The notes below the pieces were generated by a model. It had not been told where the DNA came from. It did not search any database and was given only the letters and a program-made list of their open reading frames with translations. From Rubricoccus marinus (lineage in GTDB: Bacteria > Bacteroidota > Rhodothermia > Rhodothermales > Rubricoccaceae), in NCBI RefSeq assembly GCF_002257665.1, contig NZ_MQWB01000001.1, positions 2,148,322 through 2,212,321 on the forward strand: a stretch of 64,000 nucleotides of DNA. Direction: 5' to 3'. How positions within the stretch are numbered: the stretch's first letter is position 1; every line of letters starts with the position of its first letter. Below, piece after piece: positions 15,184 to 23,196 of this stretch. The position numbers and the translations under genes are program-made.

Positions 15184-16155
15184 TCACCACCCGCCAGAGG
15201 CGCCGCCGCCGCCAGAGGACCCACCGCCGCCGCTAAAACCGCCGCCACTAGAGGACGAACTGCTAACCGTCGGGACGGAGTAGCTCCGCCCGTCTACCAC
15301 GACGCTCGTCTGTCCCCTTTTCCGGGCCGTCCGGAACGCCGCGATCTTTTTTGCGCGATGGGCGCGCTTTTCCTGCCACGCCGGGGAGCCCGAGAGTGCT
15401 CGGTCCAGGCCCAGGTACACCGCGAGAAAGCCGAGAGCGCTCAGCGCACCGGCACTCCAAGAGTTTGCGCCTAGGATCCCCTCACCGATGGATCCGCCGA
15501 ATACGGCGAGGTAGATCGCCGTCATGACGCCCGTTGCGTACCGGGTGGGCGGGGGATCCAACAGCTTCCGGAACGAGAGGAGCACCGGCGCGGCCAACAT
15601 GCATAGCACTAGGACGGCCCACACCACGATCGGCGTCTGCCCGCTGGATCCGCCAGAGGCCTCTGGCGGCACATAAGTCCCATCAAGCGAGCCGATGATG
15701 GCTTCGACGGCGCCGAGCGTGCCCCCATCGAAGTCGCCGGCGCGGAAGCGAGGCGTCATCTCGTCGCGGATGATCTGTCCCGCGCGGGCGTCGGTCAGGA
15801 GCGCTTCGAGCCCGTAGCCGACCTCGATCCGGATTTTGCGGTCGTCTCGCGCAATGAGAAGAAGTACGCCGTTGTCTTGATCGGCCTGGCCCAGACCCCA
15901 GGTGCGGAAGACCTCCGTCGCCCACTGTTCCAGGTTCTCACCGTTGAGAGACGGCACGGTCAAGACGGCGACCTGCTCCGTCGTGGAGTCCTCCAGCGCG
16001 CGGAGACGCGCGTCGAGCGCCTGCTCCGTCGCCGGCGAGAGCACTTCGCCGAGGTCCACCACCCGACCGGTCAGCGGCGGAACGCCGGGCTGGCTGTGCG
16101 CGCCAGAGGCCAGCAGGCCGCTGGCGAGAACGAGGACGAGCGCGAGAGTCCTCAT
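15184..16155 (-). CDS. TPM-domain (TLP18.3/Psb32/MOLO-1) membrane protein, 323 aa
   Basis: The signal peptide (MRTLALVLVLASGLLASGAHS) is followed by a TPM domain (VVDLGEVLSPATEQALDARLRALEDSTTEQVAVLTVPSL, then DNGVLLLIARDDRKIRIEVGYGLEALLTDARAGQIIRDEMTPRFRAGDF). Two or three membrane helices and a Ser/Gly-rich tail with many GG repeats come next. I chose the ATG at 16155 because its ATGA overlap with the upstream TPM gene indicates coupling. Family members are placed in membrane-protein quality control. The Gly/Ser tail is common in this family. Confidence 0.8.
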   Translation of the reverse strand: MRTLALVLVLASGLLASGAHSQPGVPPLTGRVVDLGEVLSPATEQALDARLRALEDSTTEQVAVLTVPSLNGENLEQWATEVFRTWGLGQADQDNGVLLLIARDDRKIRIEVGYGLEALLTDARAGQIIRDEMTPRFRAGDFDGGTLGAVEAIIGSLDGTYVPPEASGGSSGQTPIVVWAVLVLCMLAAPVLLSFRKLLDPPPTRYATGVMTAIYLAVFGGSIGEGILGANSWSAGALSALGFLAVYLGLDRALSGSPAWQEKRAHRAKKIAAFRTARKRGQTSVVVDGRSYSVPTVSSSSSSGGGFSGGGGSSGGGGASGGW

Positions 16156-16811
16156 TCCTCGCGCACGCGGACGCCATCGTGCAGCTCGTCGGTGTCGTCC
16201 TCGCGGATCTCGACGCCGCGGCGGTGGAGTAGTTCGCCGCACTTGCCGATGCCTCTGACCATCCCGCCCGCGAGATCCCCGCTCCGGATGCCGTCGCGCA
16301 TCAACGCCACGACCTCGACCCAGTCCTCGGGCTCCACCTTGGCGTTGATGCCGGTATCGCCCAGCACTTCGATGCGGTGCTCCATGAGCGAGACGAACAG
16401 CAGGATGCCGGTCCGGTCTCGGGTGTCGAACACTTCCTCGTCTAGAAACGCCATCGAGGCGCGGCGATGCACCTGCTGCGCCATCCGGTCAGACCCAGCG
16501 AGCCAGCGGCGGACCGGTTCGATCAGCGCCAGCAGCGCGCCGAGCGTGCCGCCGAGCGTCATCACGAGCACCATCGCCCATCCCGTGTACAGCCAGCCCA
16601 GGCCCCACCCGTCGTAGAAATACGCGAACGCGAGCGCGAACAGGGCGGCGAGCAGCGCCCCGCCAGAGGCCGCCTTCCACGTTGCCACGTCGTACTGGCC
16701 GGAGCGCGCGACGACGTACGGCACGATCTCGCCCGCGGTTTGACGCTCGGCCTCCGCGACCGCGTCGGCGATGCGCTGGTGTTCGTCGGCGGTGAAAAGG
16801 GAGTCGGCCAT
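16152..16811 (-). CDS. TPM-domain membrane protein, second type, 219 aa
   Basis: The N-terminus (LFTADEHQRIADAVAEAERQTAGEIVPYVV) and C-terminal half (DRTGILLFVSLMEHRIEVLGDTGINAKVEPEDWVEVVALMRDGIRSGDLAGGMVRGIGKCGELL) are the split TPM domain of the YgcG-like group. Two membrane helices (GGALLAALFALAFAYFY and AMVLVMTLGGTLGALLALI) lie between them. I chose the ATG at 16811 over an upstream TTG. The stop overlaps the next TPM gene's start. A lemA gene often accompanies such pairs but none is seen here. Confidence 0.8.
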   Translation of the reverse strand: MADSLFTADEHQRIADAVAEAERQTAGEIVPYVVARSGQYDVATWKAASGGALLAALFALAFAYFYDGWGLGWLYTGWAMVLVMTLGGTLGALLALIEPVRRWLAGSDRMAQQVHRRASMAFLDEEVFDTRDRTGILLFVSLMEHRIEVLGDTGINAKVEPEDWVEVVALMRDGIRSGDLAGGMVRGIGKCGELLHRRGVEIREDDTDELHDGVRVREE

Positions 16812-16856
16812 GGGTGCGGTGGGTGGATCGCCCAAGCTACACGAGCCGTCCCGCCC

Positions 16857-17489
16857 TTACGTACGCCGAAGCCGCCGAACGAGGACCATGTACGCGCCCA
16901 GGCACGCGGCCGACAGAACCAGCGACACGCCCGCAAGCATAAGAGCCGGCCTCTCGCCACCGACGCTGTTGAGCCGCGCGAACAGCGCCAGCGGCAGCGT
17001 CTGCGTCTGCATCGGGATGTTGCCCGCCACGACGACCGTCGCGCCGAACTCCCCCAGCGCCCGCGCGAAGTGCAGCGCCGCGCCTGCCGCCACCCCCGGC
17101 AGCGCCAGAGGCAACGTGACGCGTCCGAACACCTGCGAGCCTCTGGCGCCATCGGCGCGGGCGGCGTCCTCGAGTTCCGGGTTGATGCCCTCGAACGCGA
17201 CGCGCGCTGTTTGGACAAGAAGCGGGAAGCCCACGATGGCGGAGGCGAGCACCCCCGCCCCCCACGTGAACGCGACGCTGCGCGGGAGCACGAGAAGCAA
17301 CGCGTAGCCCGTCACCACCGGGGGCAACACGAGCGGCAGCATCGCGGCATACTCCCACAGCCACGCCGCGCGGAGCCTCTGGCGCGCGAGCGCCCACCCC
17401 AGCGCGACGCCGGGAATCAGCGCGAGCGCCGTAGCGGCCACGGCGACGCGTAGCGAGAGCGCGACCGCGGCCCAGTCGGCGGCGCTCAC
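16857..17489 (-). CDS. modB: Molybdate ABC transporter permease ModB, 210 aa
   Basis: This inner-membrane permease has five to six hydrophobic helices and the EAA loop (EDAARADGARGSQVFGRVTLPLALPG, residues about 124-149), which docks the ATPase. MLPLVLPPVVTGYALLLVLPRS is characteristic of ModB. The GTG start at 17489 overlaps the modA stop (GTGA), so I prefer it over the longer frame. No modC ATPase follows; the next genes encode TPM proteins. Confidence 0.82.
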   Translation of the reverse strand: MSAADWAAVALSLRVAVAATALALIPGVALGWALARQRLRAAWLWEYAAMLPLVLPPVVTGYALLLVLPRSVAFTWGAGVLASAIVGFPLLVQTARVAFEGINPELEDAARADGARGSQVFGRVTLPLALPGVAAGAALHFARALGEFGATVVVAGNIPMQTQTLPLALFARLNSVGGERPALMLAGVSLVLSAACLGAYMVLVRRLRRT

Positions 17490-18223
17490 AGGTCTGCCGG
17501 AGTCTTCTGGACTGCGCGAAACCCGCGGCGGCGCCACGTCTCGCCAGAGGCCCGAGCGTGGGCGCAGAAGGCCTCGCCCTCTGCTTCGCGCCCCGAGCCC
17601 GCAACGACGGCGCACCGGTAGACGATGGGTGCGACGAGCGAATCTGGAAACAGCGCCGCTGTCCGCACACGGTTTGACAGACGGGCGTCGGTCTGGTAGA
17701 CCACCGCCGCGTCGGCCCGGCCGCTGGCGACGGCGCCGAGCGCCGCGCGCACGTCGGCAAAGGGGATCACGCGCGAGGACACGCCGCGCCAGAGGCCGGC
17801 GCGCTCCAGAGCCGCCTGGGCGAAGCGTCCCGCTGGAACGTGCGCGGGGTCGGCCAGGGCGAGGCGCTCAACCCGCGCCAGAGGCCGCAGGCTCGCCCAA
17901 GCGGAATCCCGCGCCGGGACAACGACGGCGAGGGCGCCTCGCGAGACCTCGATGGGCTCTCCACTCAGCCTCTGACGCGAACCCAGCCAGTCCACCCACT
18001 CGTCACCGACGAGCAGCGCCACCGAGGCAGGTGCCCCGGCGTCGATCTGGCGCGCGAGCGCGGAGGTGGCACCAGGGCTTATCCGCGTTTTACCCTCGAA
18101 CGCCTCCGCGAGGTCCTGCGCCGCGTCCGCCGCCGACGCCGACGCGAAAACCGTCAGCGCGTCCTCTCGCGCGCACCCCACCCACAAGCCGAATGCGAGT
18201 GACGCCAGCGCCAGAGGCCGCAC
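17486..18223 (-). CDS. modA: Molybdate-binding lipoprotein ModA, 245 aa
   Basis: The leader ends in a lipobox (LWVGC). The mature protein follows the ModA pattern: LTVFASASAADAAQDLAEAFEG, then SALARQIDAGAPASVALLVGDEWVDWL, and a later ADAAVVYQTDA. It binds an oxyanion (molybdate or tungstate) for ModB. The GTG at 18223 begins two bases after the upstream stop TAG and gives a compact leader; a TTG at 18265 would overlap that gene. One motif copy encodes the leader residues RPLA. Confidence 0.82.
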   Translation of the reverse strand: MRPLALASLAFGLWVGCAREDALTVFASASAADAAQDLAEAFEGKTRISPGATSALARQIDAGAPASVALLVGDEWVDWLGSRQRLSGEPIEVSRGALAVVVPARDSAWASLRPLARVERLALADPAHVPAGRFAQAALERAGLWRGVSSRVIPFADVRAALGAVASGRADAAVVYQTDARLSNRVRTAALFPDSLVAPIVYRCAVVAGSGREAEGEAFCAHARASGETWRRRGFRAVQKTPADL

Positions 18224-18224
18224 G

Positions 18225-19217
18225 CTACTGAACGCCCGGAATGGCACCGCCCTCGATGAGTTCAAGCGCGGACTCGGCGCTTACGCGCGCGTCTTCCCCC
18301 GGCTGCGTGTTCGCGATCACGGTCTCGAACGCCTCTCGCGCCTGATCCGTCCGGCCAATCATCAGCCGCCGTTGACCGATAAAGAGGTTAGCGCCGGGAT
18401 GCCCGGCGTTTGTAGCGAGGACCGCCTGCGCTTCTTGGATGGGCCGCATCGGGTTGACGCCCTCGAACACGAGCGCTTCCGCGAGCGCCACGCGCACGTT
18501 GGGGTTGTCCTCAGCCTCCAGGCTCTGCTCCAGCAACGCCACCGCGCGGCTGGCCCAGAGGCGGCTGGAGTCCGGCGCCTCTTGCTGGGACTGGAACGCG
18601 GCCGTGAGGTAGTAACGCGCCGCCTCGTAGTAGCCCGACGCGGTGCCCTGCGCCTCCAGCGCGGCGGCCTGCTGCTGCATCGTCGCGCCGGGAAGCGGCG
18701 GGACCGGGCCCTCAGGCAGCGGGTTCATCGTCGCCTCAGCCGCGCCGGCAACGCCAGCGGGGACCGCCTCCGTATTGGGCTCGGGTTCCAGCGTAGCCCC
18801 TCGGTCTCCGAAAAACGCCGTCAGCGCGTACAACCCGATAACGGCAGCGATCGCGGCGCCGACAAAGGTCACCGCCCGCTTACCAACGTCTGACGGCGGG
18901 CGCTCGCCAGAGGCGGCCTCTTGCGACGCCGGGGGCGGACTGGGCACCTGGGCAGGCACGGCCTCCGCGAGAGGCGTCGCGCACTGGTTGCAGAACAAGG
19001 CCTCGGGCGAGTTGGCGTGGCCGCACGTCGGGCACACGAGGCGCGAGGCGTCGGCCGCAGGGACGCCAGAGGCATGCACGTCGGCGGTTGCCTCTGATAC
19101 GATGGCCTCTGGCGCGAGCGGGTCGGTCGCACCGGCGGGGGTGCCGCAGAGCGCGCAGCGATCGGCGCCTGGGGCGAGGGCGGCACCGCAAGAACGGCAG
19201 GAAGTCGGGGAGGGCAT
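18225..19217 (-). CDS. Double zinc-ribbon, single-helix, TPR-like protein, 330 aa
   Basis: Two zinc ribbons lie at the N-terminus: CRSCGAALAPGADRCALCG (residues about 7-25) and CPTCGHANSPEALFCNQC (about 61-78). A membrane helix (AVTFVGAAIAAVIGLYALTAFFG) comes next, then a helical repeat region resembling TPRs (YYEAARYYLTAAFQSQ, SRAVALLEQSLEAEDNPNVRVALAEALVFEGVNP, GRTDQAREAFETVIANTQPGEDARVSAESALELIE). The function is unknown; the layout suggests a membrane-tethered scaffold. It starts 4 bases after the HU gene ends and is followed directly by modA. Confidence 0.7.
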   Translation of the reverse strand: MPSPTSCRSCGAALAPGADRCALCGTPAGATDPLAPEAIVSEATADVHASGVPAADASRLVCPTCGHANSPEALFCNQCATPLAEAVPAQVPSPPPASQEAASGERPPSDVGKRAVTFVGAAIAAVIGLYALTAFFGDRGATLEPEPNTEAVPAGVAGAAEATMNPLPEGPVPPLPGATMQQQAAALEAQGTASGYYEAARYYLTAAFQSQQEAPDSSRLWASRAVALLEQSLEAEDNPNVRVALAEALVFEGVNPMRPIQEAQAVLATNAGHPGANLFIGQRRLMIGRTDQAREAFETVIANTQPGEDARVSAESALELIEGGAIPGVQ

Positions 19218-19221
19218 TCGT

Positions 19222-19506
19222 CTACGCGTTGGCCTCTTCGACGAGGCGTTTGAACTCGGCGGCGGGCTTGAAAACCGGGAGCGATCGAGCGGCCACAGGC
19301 ACCGGCTCGTTGGTGCGTGGGTTGCGTGCGGTCCGCGCCGCGCGGTGCTGCGATTTGAACGATCCAAACCCCCGGAGCTCAACGCCTTCGCCGTCCACGA
19401 CCGCTTGGATCACGGTGTGCATGAAGCCGTCGACGACCGCCTCGGTTTCGAGCTTGGTCAACCCGGTCGCCTCGGCGATCCGGTCCACAATCTGGGCCTT
19501 GGTCAT
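19222..19506 (-). CDS. HU/IHF family DNA-binding protein, 94 aa
   Basis: This is a histone-like DNA-bending protein. TKAQIVDRIAEATGLTK, VELRGFGSFKSQHRAARTARNPRTNEPV and the DNA-contacting arm around RNPRT are diagnostic. The length is normal. It leads a minus-strand operon with the zinc-ribbon gene, modA, modB and two TPM genes, an unusual set for HU. Confidence 0.92.
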   Translation of the reverse strand: MTKAQIVDRIAEATGLTKLETEAVVDGFMHTVIQAVVDGEGVELRGFGSFKSQHRAARTARNPRTNEPVPVAARSLPVFKPAAEFKRLVEEANA

Positions 19507-19584
19507 GGTGCGCGGTGGCGGTGAGGGGCTGCCCAGAATACGCCGGCGTGGCATCGGCTTCTGGCAGACAGGAGGGATTCGGCG

Positions 19585-19592
19585 TATCTTTG
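19585..19592 (+). promoter_or_regulatory. Promoter -7 box TATCTTTG
   Basis: This is an exact match to the Bacteroidota -7 consensus TAnnTTTG, 42 bases before the GT5-like gene. The same octamer occurs before the NlpC/P60 gene at 46239. Confidence 0.6.
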
Positions 19593-19633
19593 GCCGAGGA
19601 TTTTCTTTCAGGTTCCCGCCCGCAGCGGACTCT

Positions 19634-20404
19634 ATGCGCGTCTTATATGTCGCGGGCGAAGTCGCCCCGTTCTCCGAGACCACCGAAACCGCTGGTCTCC
19701 TTCGTGTTCTCCCCGACACGCTCCAGGAAGAGAAAGGCATCGAGCCTCGGATCATGATGCCCCGCTACGGGGTCGTCTCCGAGCGCCGGAACCGTCTCCA
19801 CGAGGTGATCCGCCTGTCCGGCACCAAGGTCCCCGTTGGAGACGACACCGACACCCTCCAGGTCAAGGTCGCGTCCATCCCGGGCATCCGGCTCCAGGTC
19901 TACTTCATGGACTCCGTCGCGTACTACAAGCGCAAAGGGCTCTACAAGGACCGGCGCACCGAGGAGATCTTCGAGGACAACCCCGGGCGCGCGCTCTACT
20001 TCGCGCGGGCAGCACTCCTGACCGCTCAGAAGCTCGGCTGGGGCCCGGACGTGGTCCACGCCAGCGGCTGGATCGCGGCGTTTACGCCCCACGTCCTCAA
20101 AACGGAGTTCGGCGACGACCCGCTCTTCGCCAACACCGGCTCGGTCTACACCCCCGACGTGGTCGAAGGCTTCGAGGCGTCGCTCTCTGCAGAGGAGGCC
20201 AGCTCGCTCGGCCTTCCGGACGAGTGGGGCGGCAAGAGCCTCCGCGAGATCGGCCTGAGCACCGCTGACCGCGTGGCCTACGCCTCTGGCGACGCGCCCG
20301 GCGACGGCCCGGCCGGACCCGTTCTGGACGGCGAGCCCAGCGACGTCGCCATGGCGACCTACGCGCTGTACTTGGAAGTCGCACCCGAGCCCGAGGAGGC
20401 GTAA
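19634..20404 (+). CDS. Glycogen/starch synthase N-terminal (GT5) domain protein, 256 aa
   Basis: The N-terminus MRVLYVAGEVAPFSETTETAGLLRVLPDTLQ is the GT5 catalytic N-domain start, though Lys of the KxGGL motif is replaced (TAGLL). YFMDSVAYYKRKGLY and PDVVHASGWIAAFTPHVLK follow the family. The C-terminal Rossmann domain that binds ADP-glucose in full synthases is absent, so it cannot be a conventional glycogen synthase. Short proteins of this type are widespread in Bacteroidota with unknown role. The gene overlaps no other and precedes tsaB by 6 bases. Confidence 0.75.
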   Translation: MRVLYVAGEVAPFSETTETAGLLRVLPDTLQEEKGIEPRIMMPRYGVVSERRNRLHEVIRLSGTKVPVGDDTDTLQVKVASIPGIRLQVYFMDSVAYYKRKGLYKDRRTEEIFEDNPGRALYFARAALLTAQKLGWGPDVVHASGWIAAFTPHVLKTEFGDDPLFANTGSVYTPDVVEGFEASLSAEEASSLGLPDEWGGKSLREIGLSTADRVAYASGDAPGDGPAGPVLDGEPSDVAMATYALYLEVAPEPEEA

Positions 20405-20410
20405 GCGCCC

Positions 20411-21106
20411 GTGCTCGTCCTCGGTATTGAGACCGCGACCGACGTGTGCTCGGTCGGACTTGTCGACGGCGAGCGCGACCTCGCCTCGTTCTCGCTGTTG
20501 CGCCCGCGCCAGCACGGCACGCGCCTCGCGGGCCTGATCCAATCGGCCCTCGCAACCTCTGCCGTCGCGCCAGAGGCGCTAGACGGCATCTCGGTCTCCG
20601 CAGGGCCCGGCTCCTACACCGGGCTGCGGATCGGCCTGAGCATCGCCAAAGGGTTGTGCCTCGCCAGCGGCGCAGACCTTCTCGCGGTCTCGACGCTCGA
20701 AGCGCTGGTGCACGCCTCTGGCGGAGCTGCCACCTCCGGCGACACACGGGTCGCGGTCCTTCCCTCCAGGCGTGGCGAGGTGTACGCTGGTGCCTACAGC
20801 TGGGGCGAGGACGGCTGGCGCGCGGTCCTGGCGCCAGAGGCCATCACGCTCTCGGACGTCGCGGCGTGGGCCGAGCCGCTGGCCTCCCCGACGCTCGTCG
20901 GCGGAGCGTCGGACGCCGCCTCTGGCGCGCTACGCGAGGAGGGGATCGAGCACCGTACGCTGGACGCGACGCCGTCGGGCCTTGTCGTCGCGCGCTTGGG
21001 GCATCAGAAGCTCCAAGCCGGCGAGACGGAGGACGTGGCGGCCTACGAGCCCGCCTACCTCAAGCCGTTCGTCTCTGGCGATCCCGCCGCTCGCGCCAGA
21101 GGCTGA
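20411..21106 (+). CDS. tsaB: tRNA threonylcarbamoyladenosine biosynthesis protein TsaB, 231 aa
   Basis: This ASKHA-fold partner of TsaD takes part in t6A37 tRNA modification. MLVLGIETATDVCSVGLVDG and AGPGSYTGLRIGLSIAKGLCLASG are hallmark blocks. The GTG start at 20411 lies 6 bases after the previous stop. The C-terminal half is motif-rich: at least five copies of CCTCTGGCG or its complement encode ASG, PEA, SG or ARG in the less conserved half. Confidence 0.9.
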   Translation: MLVLGIETATDVCSVGLVDGERDLASFSLLRPRQHGTRLAGLIQSALATSAVAPEALDGISVSAGPGSYTGLRIGLSIAKGLCLASGADLLAVSTLEALVHASGGAATSGDTRVAVLPSRRGEVYAGAYSWGEDGWRAVLAPEAITLSDVAAWAEPLASPTLVGGASDAASGALREEGIEHRTLDATPSGLVVARLGHQKLQAGETEDVAAYEPAYLKPFVSGDPAARARG

Positions 21107-21157
21107 CGGGCGCCGCTGGCGTTTCCTACCTTCCCCTCTCTCCTCCCGACCCTGAGC

Positions 21158-22063
21158 ATGGCCTGGTTCAAGCGACAGTCCGCCGGCATCAAGACCGAAG
21201 CGCGTGAGCGCAACGAAGCCCCCGAAGGCTACTGGCAGAAGTGCCCCGAGTGTGGCACCATCACGAGCCAGCGCGATCTGGAGCAGAACGCCCGCGTGTG
21301 CCCCTCGTGCCAGCATCACTACACGATGCCGGGCTTGGAATACCTCCGCCTCCTCTTTGACGACGGGCAGTTCACGCGGCACGACGCCAACCTCCACTCG
21401 GGCGACCCGCTGAGCTTCGAAGACCGGAAGCCGTACCCGCAGCGCACCATCGCGGCCGAGCGCAAAACCGGCTTGAATGACGCCGCCGTATCGGGCACGG
21501 GCCTTGTTGGCGGTCACCCGGCATCCATCGCGGCGATGGACTTCAGCTTTATTGGCGGCTCGATGGGCTCGGTCGTGGGCGAGATCCTGACGCGCGCCAT
21601 CCGCCGCGCCACCGAGGAGCAGCGGGCGTGCGTCATCATCAGCCAGTCCGGGGGTGCGCGCATGATGGAGGGCGCGCTTTCGCTGATGCAGATGGCGAAG
21701 ACCAGCGCCAACCTCGCCGTCTTGGGCGAGCACGGCTTGCCGTACATCTCCATCCTCACCAACCCGACGACCGGCGGCGTCACGGCTTCGTTCGCGATGC
21801 TGGGCGACGTGCAGATCGCCGAGCCCGGCGCCTTGATCGGTTTTGCTGGACCACGCGTGATCCGCGAGACCATCGGGCGGGACCTCCCGCGCGGTTTCCA
21901 GCGCGCCGAATTCCTCCTCGACAAGGGCTTCGTCGACCTCATACGCCCCCGCGGCGAGATGCGCGCCACGCTCGTCAACCTGTTCGGCCTCCTCATGGAA
22001 GGCGACGCGCCGCGCGAGGGCGAGCCTCTGGCGGACACCGCGCTCGCGAACGGGCAGGCGTAA
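21158..22063 (+). CDS. accD: Acetyl-CoA carboxylase carboxyltransferase subunit beta, 301 aa
   Basis: The N-terminal zinc ribbon (CPECG and CPSCQHHYTMP, residues 26-50) precedes the crotonase-like carboxyltransferase core (SFIGGSMGSVVGEILTRAIRRA, SGGARMMEGALSLMQMAKTSA, NPTTGGVTASFAMLGDVQIAEPGALIGFAGPRVIRETI). Together with AccA it transfers CO2 to acetyl-CoA, the first step of fatty-acid synthesis; accA is not in this window. A TACCTTCC box lies at 21127-21134, 23 bases before the ATG. Confidence 0.95.
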   Translation: MAWFKRQSAGIKTEARERNEAPEGYWQKCPECGTITSQRDLEQNARVCPSCQHHYTMPGLEYLRLLFDDGQFTRHDANLHSGDPLSFEDRKPYPQRTIAAERKTGLNDAAVSGTGLVGGHPASIAAMDFSFIGGSMGSVVGEILTRAIRRATEEQRACVIISQSGGARMMEGALSLMQMAKTSANLAVLGEHGLPYISILTNPTTGGVTASFAMLGDVQIAEPGALIGFAGPRVIRETIGRDLPRGFQRAEFLLDKGFVDLIRPRGEMRATLVNLFGLLMEGDAPREGEPLADTALANGQA

Positions 22064-22076
22064 AGCGAACGGTCAG

Positions 22077-22092
22077 CCTCTGGCGCCAGAGG
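22077..22092. repeat. Perfect CCTCTGGCGCCAGAGG palindrome after accD
   Basis: It starts 14 bases after the accD stop codon and is a likely transcript-end hairpin without a T-run. Confidence 0.85.
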
Positions 22093-22227
22093 CCACCGCG
22101 TACGTCCGTCTCTACACGGACCGGAGCAAAGCGCCAGATCTCGCCGGGCTGAGCCTCCTTCCTTTTTGAAGCCCCCGCGATGGCGGGCCTCTGGCGGCGG
22201 GCTGTAGTTTCCGAGTCTATTCCGCGC

Positions 22228-22271
22228 CCCTCGGAGGGCCCCGGCACGAGGCCGGGCGCTGTCGCCGAGGG
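22228..22271 (+). promoter_or_regulatory. Two-tier hairpin in the rplU leader
   Basis: The outer arms CCCTCGG/CCGAGGG enclose an inner hairpin CCCGGC/GCCGGG, 18 bases before the rplU ATG. Ribosomal protein leaders often bind their product; this is a candidate autoregulatory leader for L21 (inference). Confidence 0.45.
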
Positions 22272-22289
22272 TCCCAAGCCCGCACCCGT

Positions 22290-22604
22290 ATGTACGCGAT
22301 CGTTGAAATCGCCGGCAAGCAGTTCCGCGTCGAAGAGGACGCCAAGCTCTACGTTCCTCGCCTCAAGGGCGACGTAGACAGCGAGGTCACCTTCGACCGC
22401 GTTCTCCTCACCTCTGGCGACGCTGGTGTTACCGTAGGCGCCCCCACCGTGGATGGCGCGTCGGTGACCGCGAAGATCCTGGCCCACGTCAAGGGCGACA
22501 AGATCATCGTCTTCAAGAAGAAGCGCCGCAAGGGCTACAAGGTCAAGAACGGCCACCGTCAGCCTTACACGCAGATCCAGATCGGCTCCCTCTCCACCAA
22601 CTAG
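22290..22604 (+). CDS. rplU: Large-subunit ribosomal protein L21, 104 aa
   Basis: MYAIVEIAGKQFRVEEDAKLYVPRLKGDVDSEVTFDRVLL and the C-terminal FKKKRRKGYKVKNGHRQPYTQIQI are the standard L21 blocks. L21 binds 23S rRNA domain I near L20. It forms the usual pair with rpmA, 73 bases downstream. Confidence 0.96.
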   Translation: MYAIVEIAGKQFRVEEDAKLYVPRLKGDVDSEVTFDRVLLTSGDAGVTVGAPTVDGASVTAKILAHVKGDKIIVFKKKRRKGYKVKNGHRQPYTQIQIGSLSTN

Positions 22605-22677
22605 ACCGACGCGCTAGCCGCGGCCCTGCCAGGCATCGCCTGGCGCCAGAGGCCTCCGGCGTGCGCCCCCAAGAGAT

Positions 22678-22956
22678 ATGGCTCACAAGAAAGGCGTCGG
22701 CTCGTCGAAGAACGGCCGCGACTCCAACCCGAAAATGCTGGGCGTGAAGTCCGCAGGCGGCTCCGTCGTCCACGCCGGCTCCATCCTCGTCCGCCAGCGC
22801 GGCACCAAGTTCCACCCCGGCGTCAACGTCGGCCGTGGCAACGATGACACGCTGTTCGCGAAGTCCACCGGACGCGTCCGCTTCCAGACCGGACGCGGTG
22901 GCCGCAAGACGGTGCACATCGACGCCGTCGAGACGAACCTGGCTGAGATGGCCTAG
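22678..22956 (+). CDS. rpmA: Large-subunit ribosomal protein L27, 92 aa
   Basis: The N-terminus [24 protein letters not shown] is the L27 tail that reaches the peptidyl-transferase centre. [28 protein letters not shown] is the conserved core. No cleavable N-terminal extension of the Firmicutes type is present. A strong terminator follows. Confidence 0.96.
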   Translation: MAHKKGVGSSKNGRDSNPKMLGVKSAGGSVVHAGSILVRQRGTKFHPGVNVGRGNDDTLFAKSTGRVRFQTGRGGRKTVHIDAVETNLAEMA

Positions 22957-22979
22957 CGCCATCCGAAGCTCTGCTTCCT

Positions 22980-23016
22980 CCGCCCCCGCTGGTCATTCCA
23001 GCGGGGGCGGTTTGCG
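22980..23016 (+). terminator. Intrinsic terminator after rpmA
   Basis: CGCCCCCGCTGG (22981-22992) pairs perfectly with CCAGCGGGGGCG (22998-23009) around a TCATT loop. A short T-containing tail (TTTGCGTTTG) follows. Confidence 0.8.
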
Positions 23017-23050
23017 TTTGGGGACTGCTGGGGACTGGGAGCGAACAGCG

Positions 23051-23066
23051 CCTCTGGCGCCAGAGG
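23051..23066. repeat. Perfect CCTCTGGCGCCAGAGG palindrome upstream of the kynureninase-like gene
   Basis: The 16-base palindrome with flanking GCG/CGG lies between the rpmA terminator and the next gene. A second, inverted-order unit (GCCAGAGGCCTCTGGC) lies at about 23128-23143. Confidence 0.85.
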
Positions 23067-23196
23067 CGGAGTCGGCGTTCCCTCCTGCGACTGCCGCACT
23101 GCGTTCATGCGTAGAGAGGCAAACGCGCCAGAGGCCTCTGGCGGAACAAAGCGCTGGCCGTGCGACCTTACCCGGTACACACCGCCGCTTTCTCCT

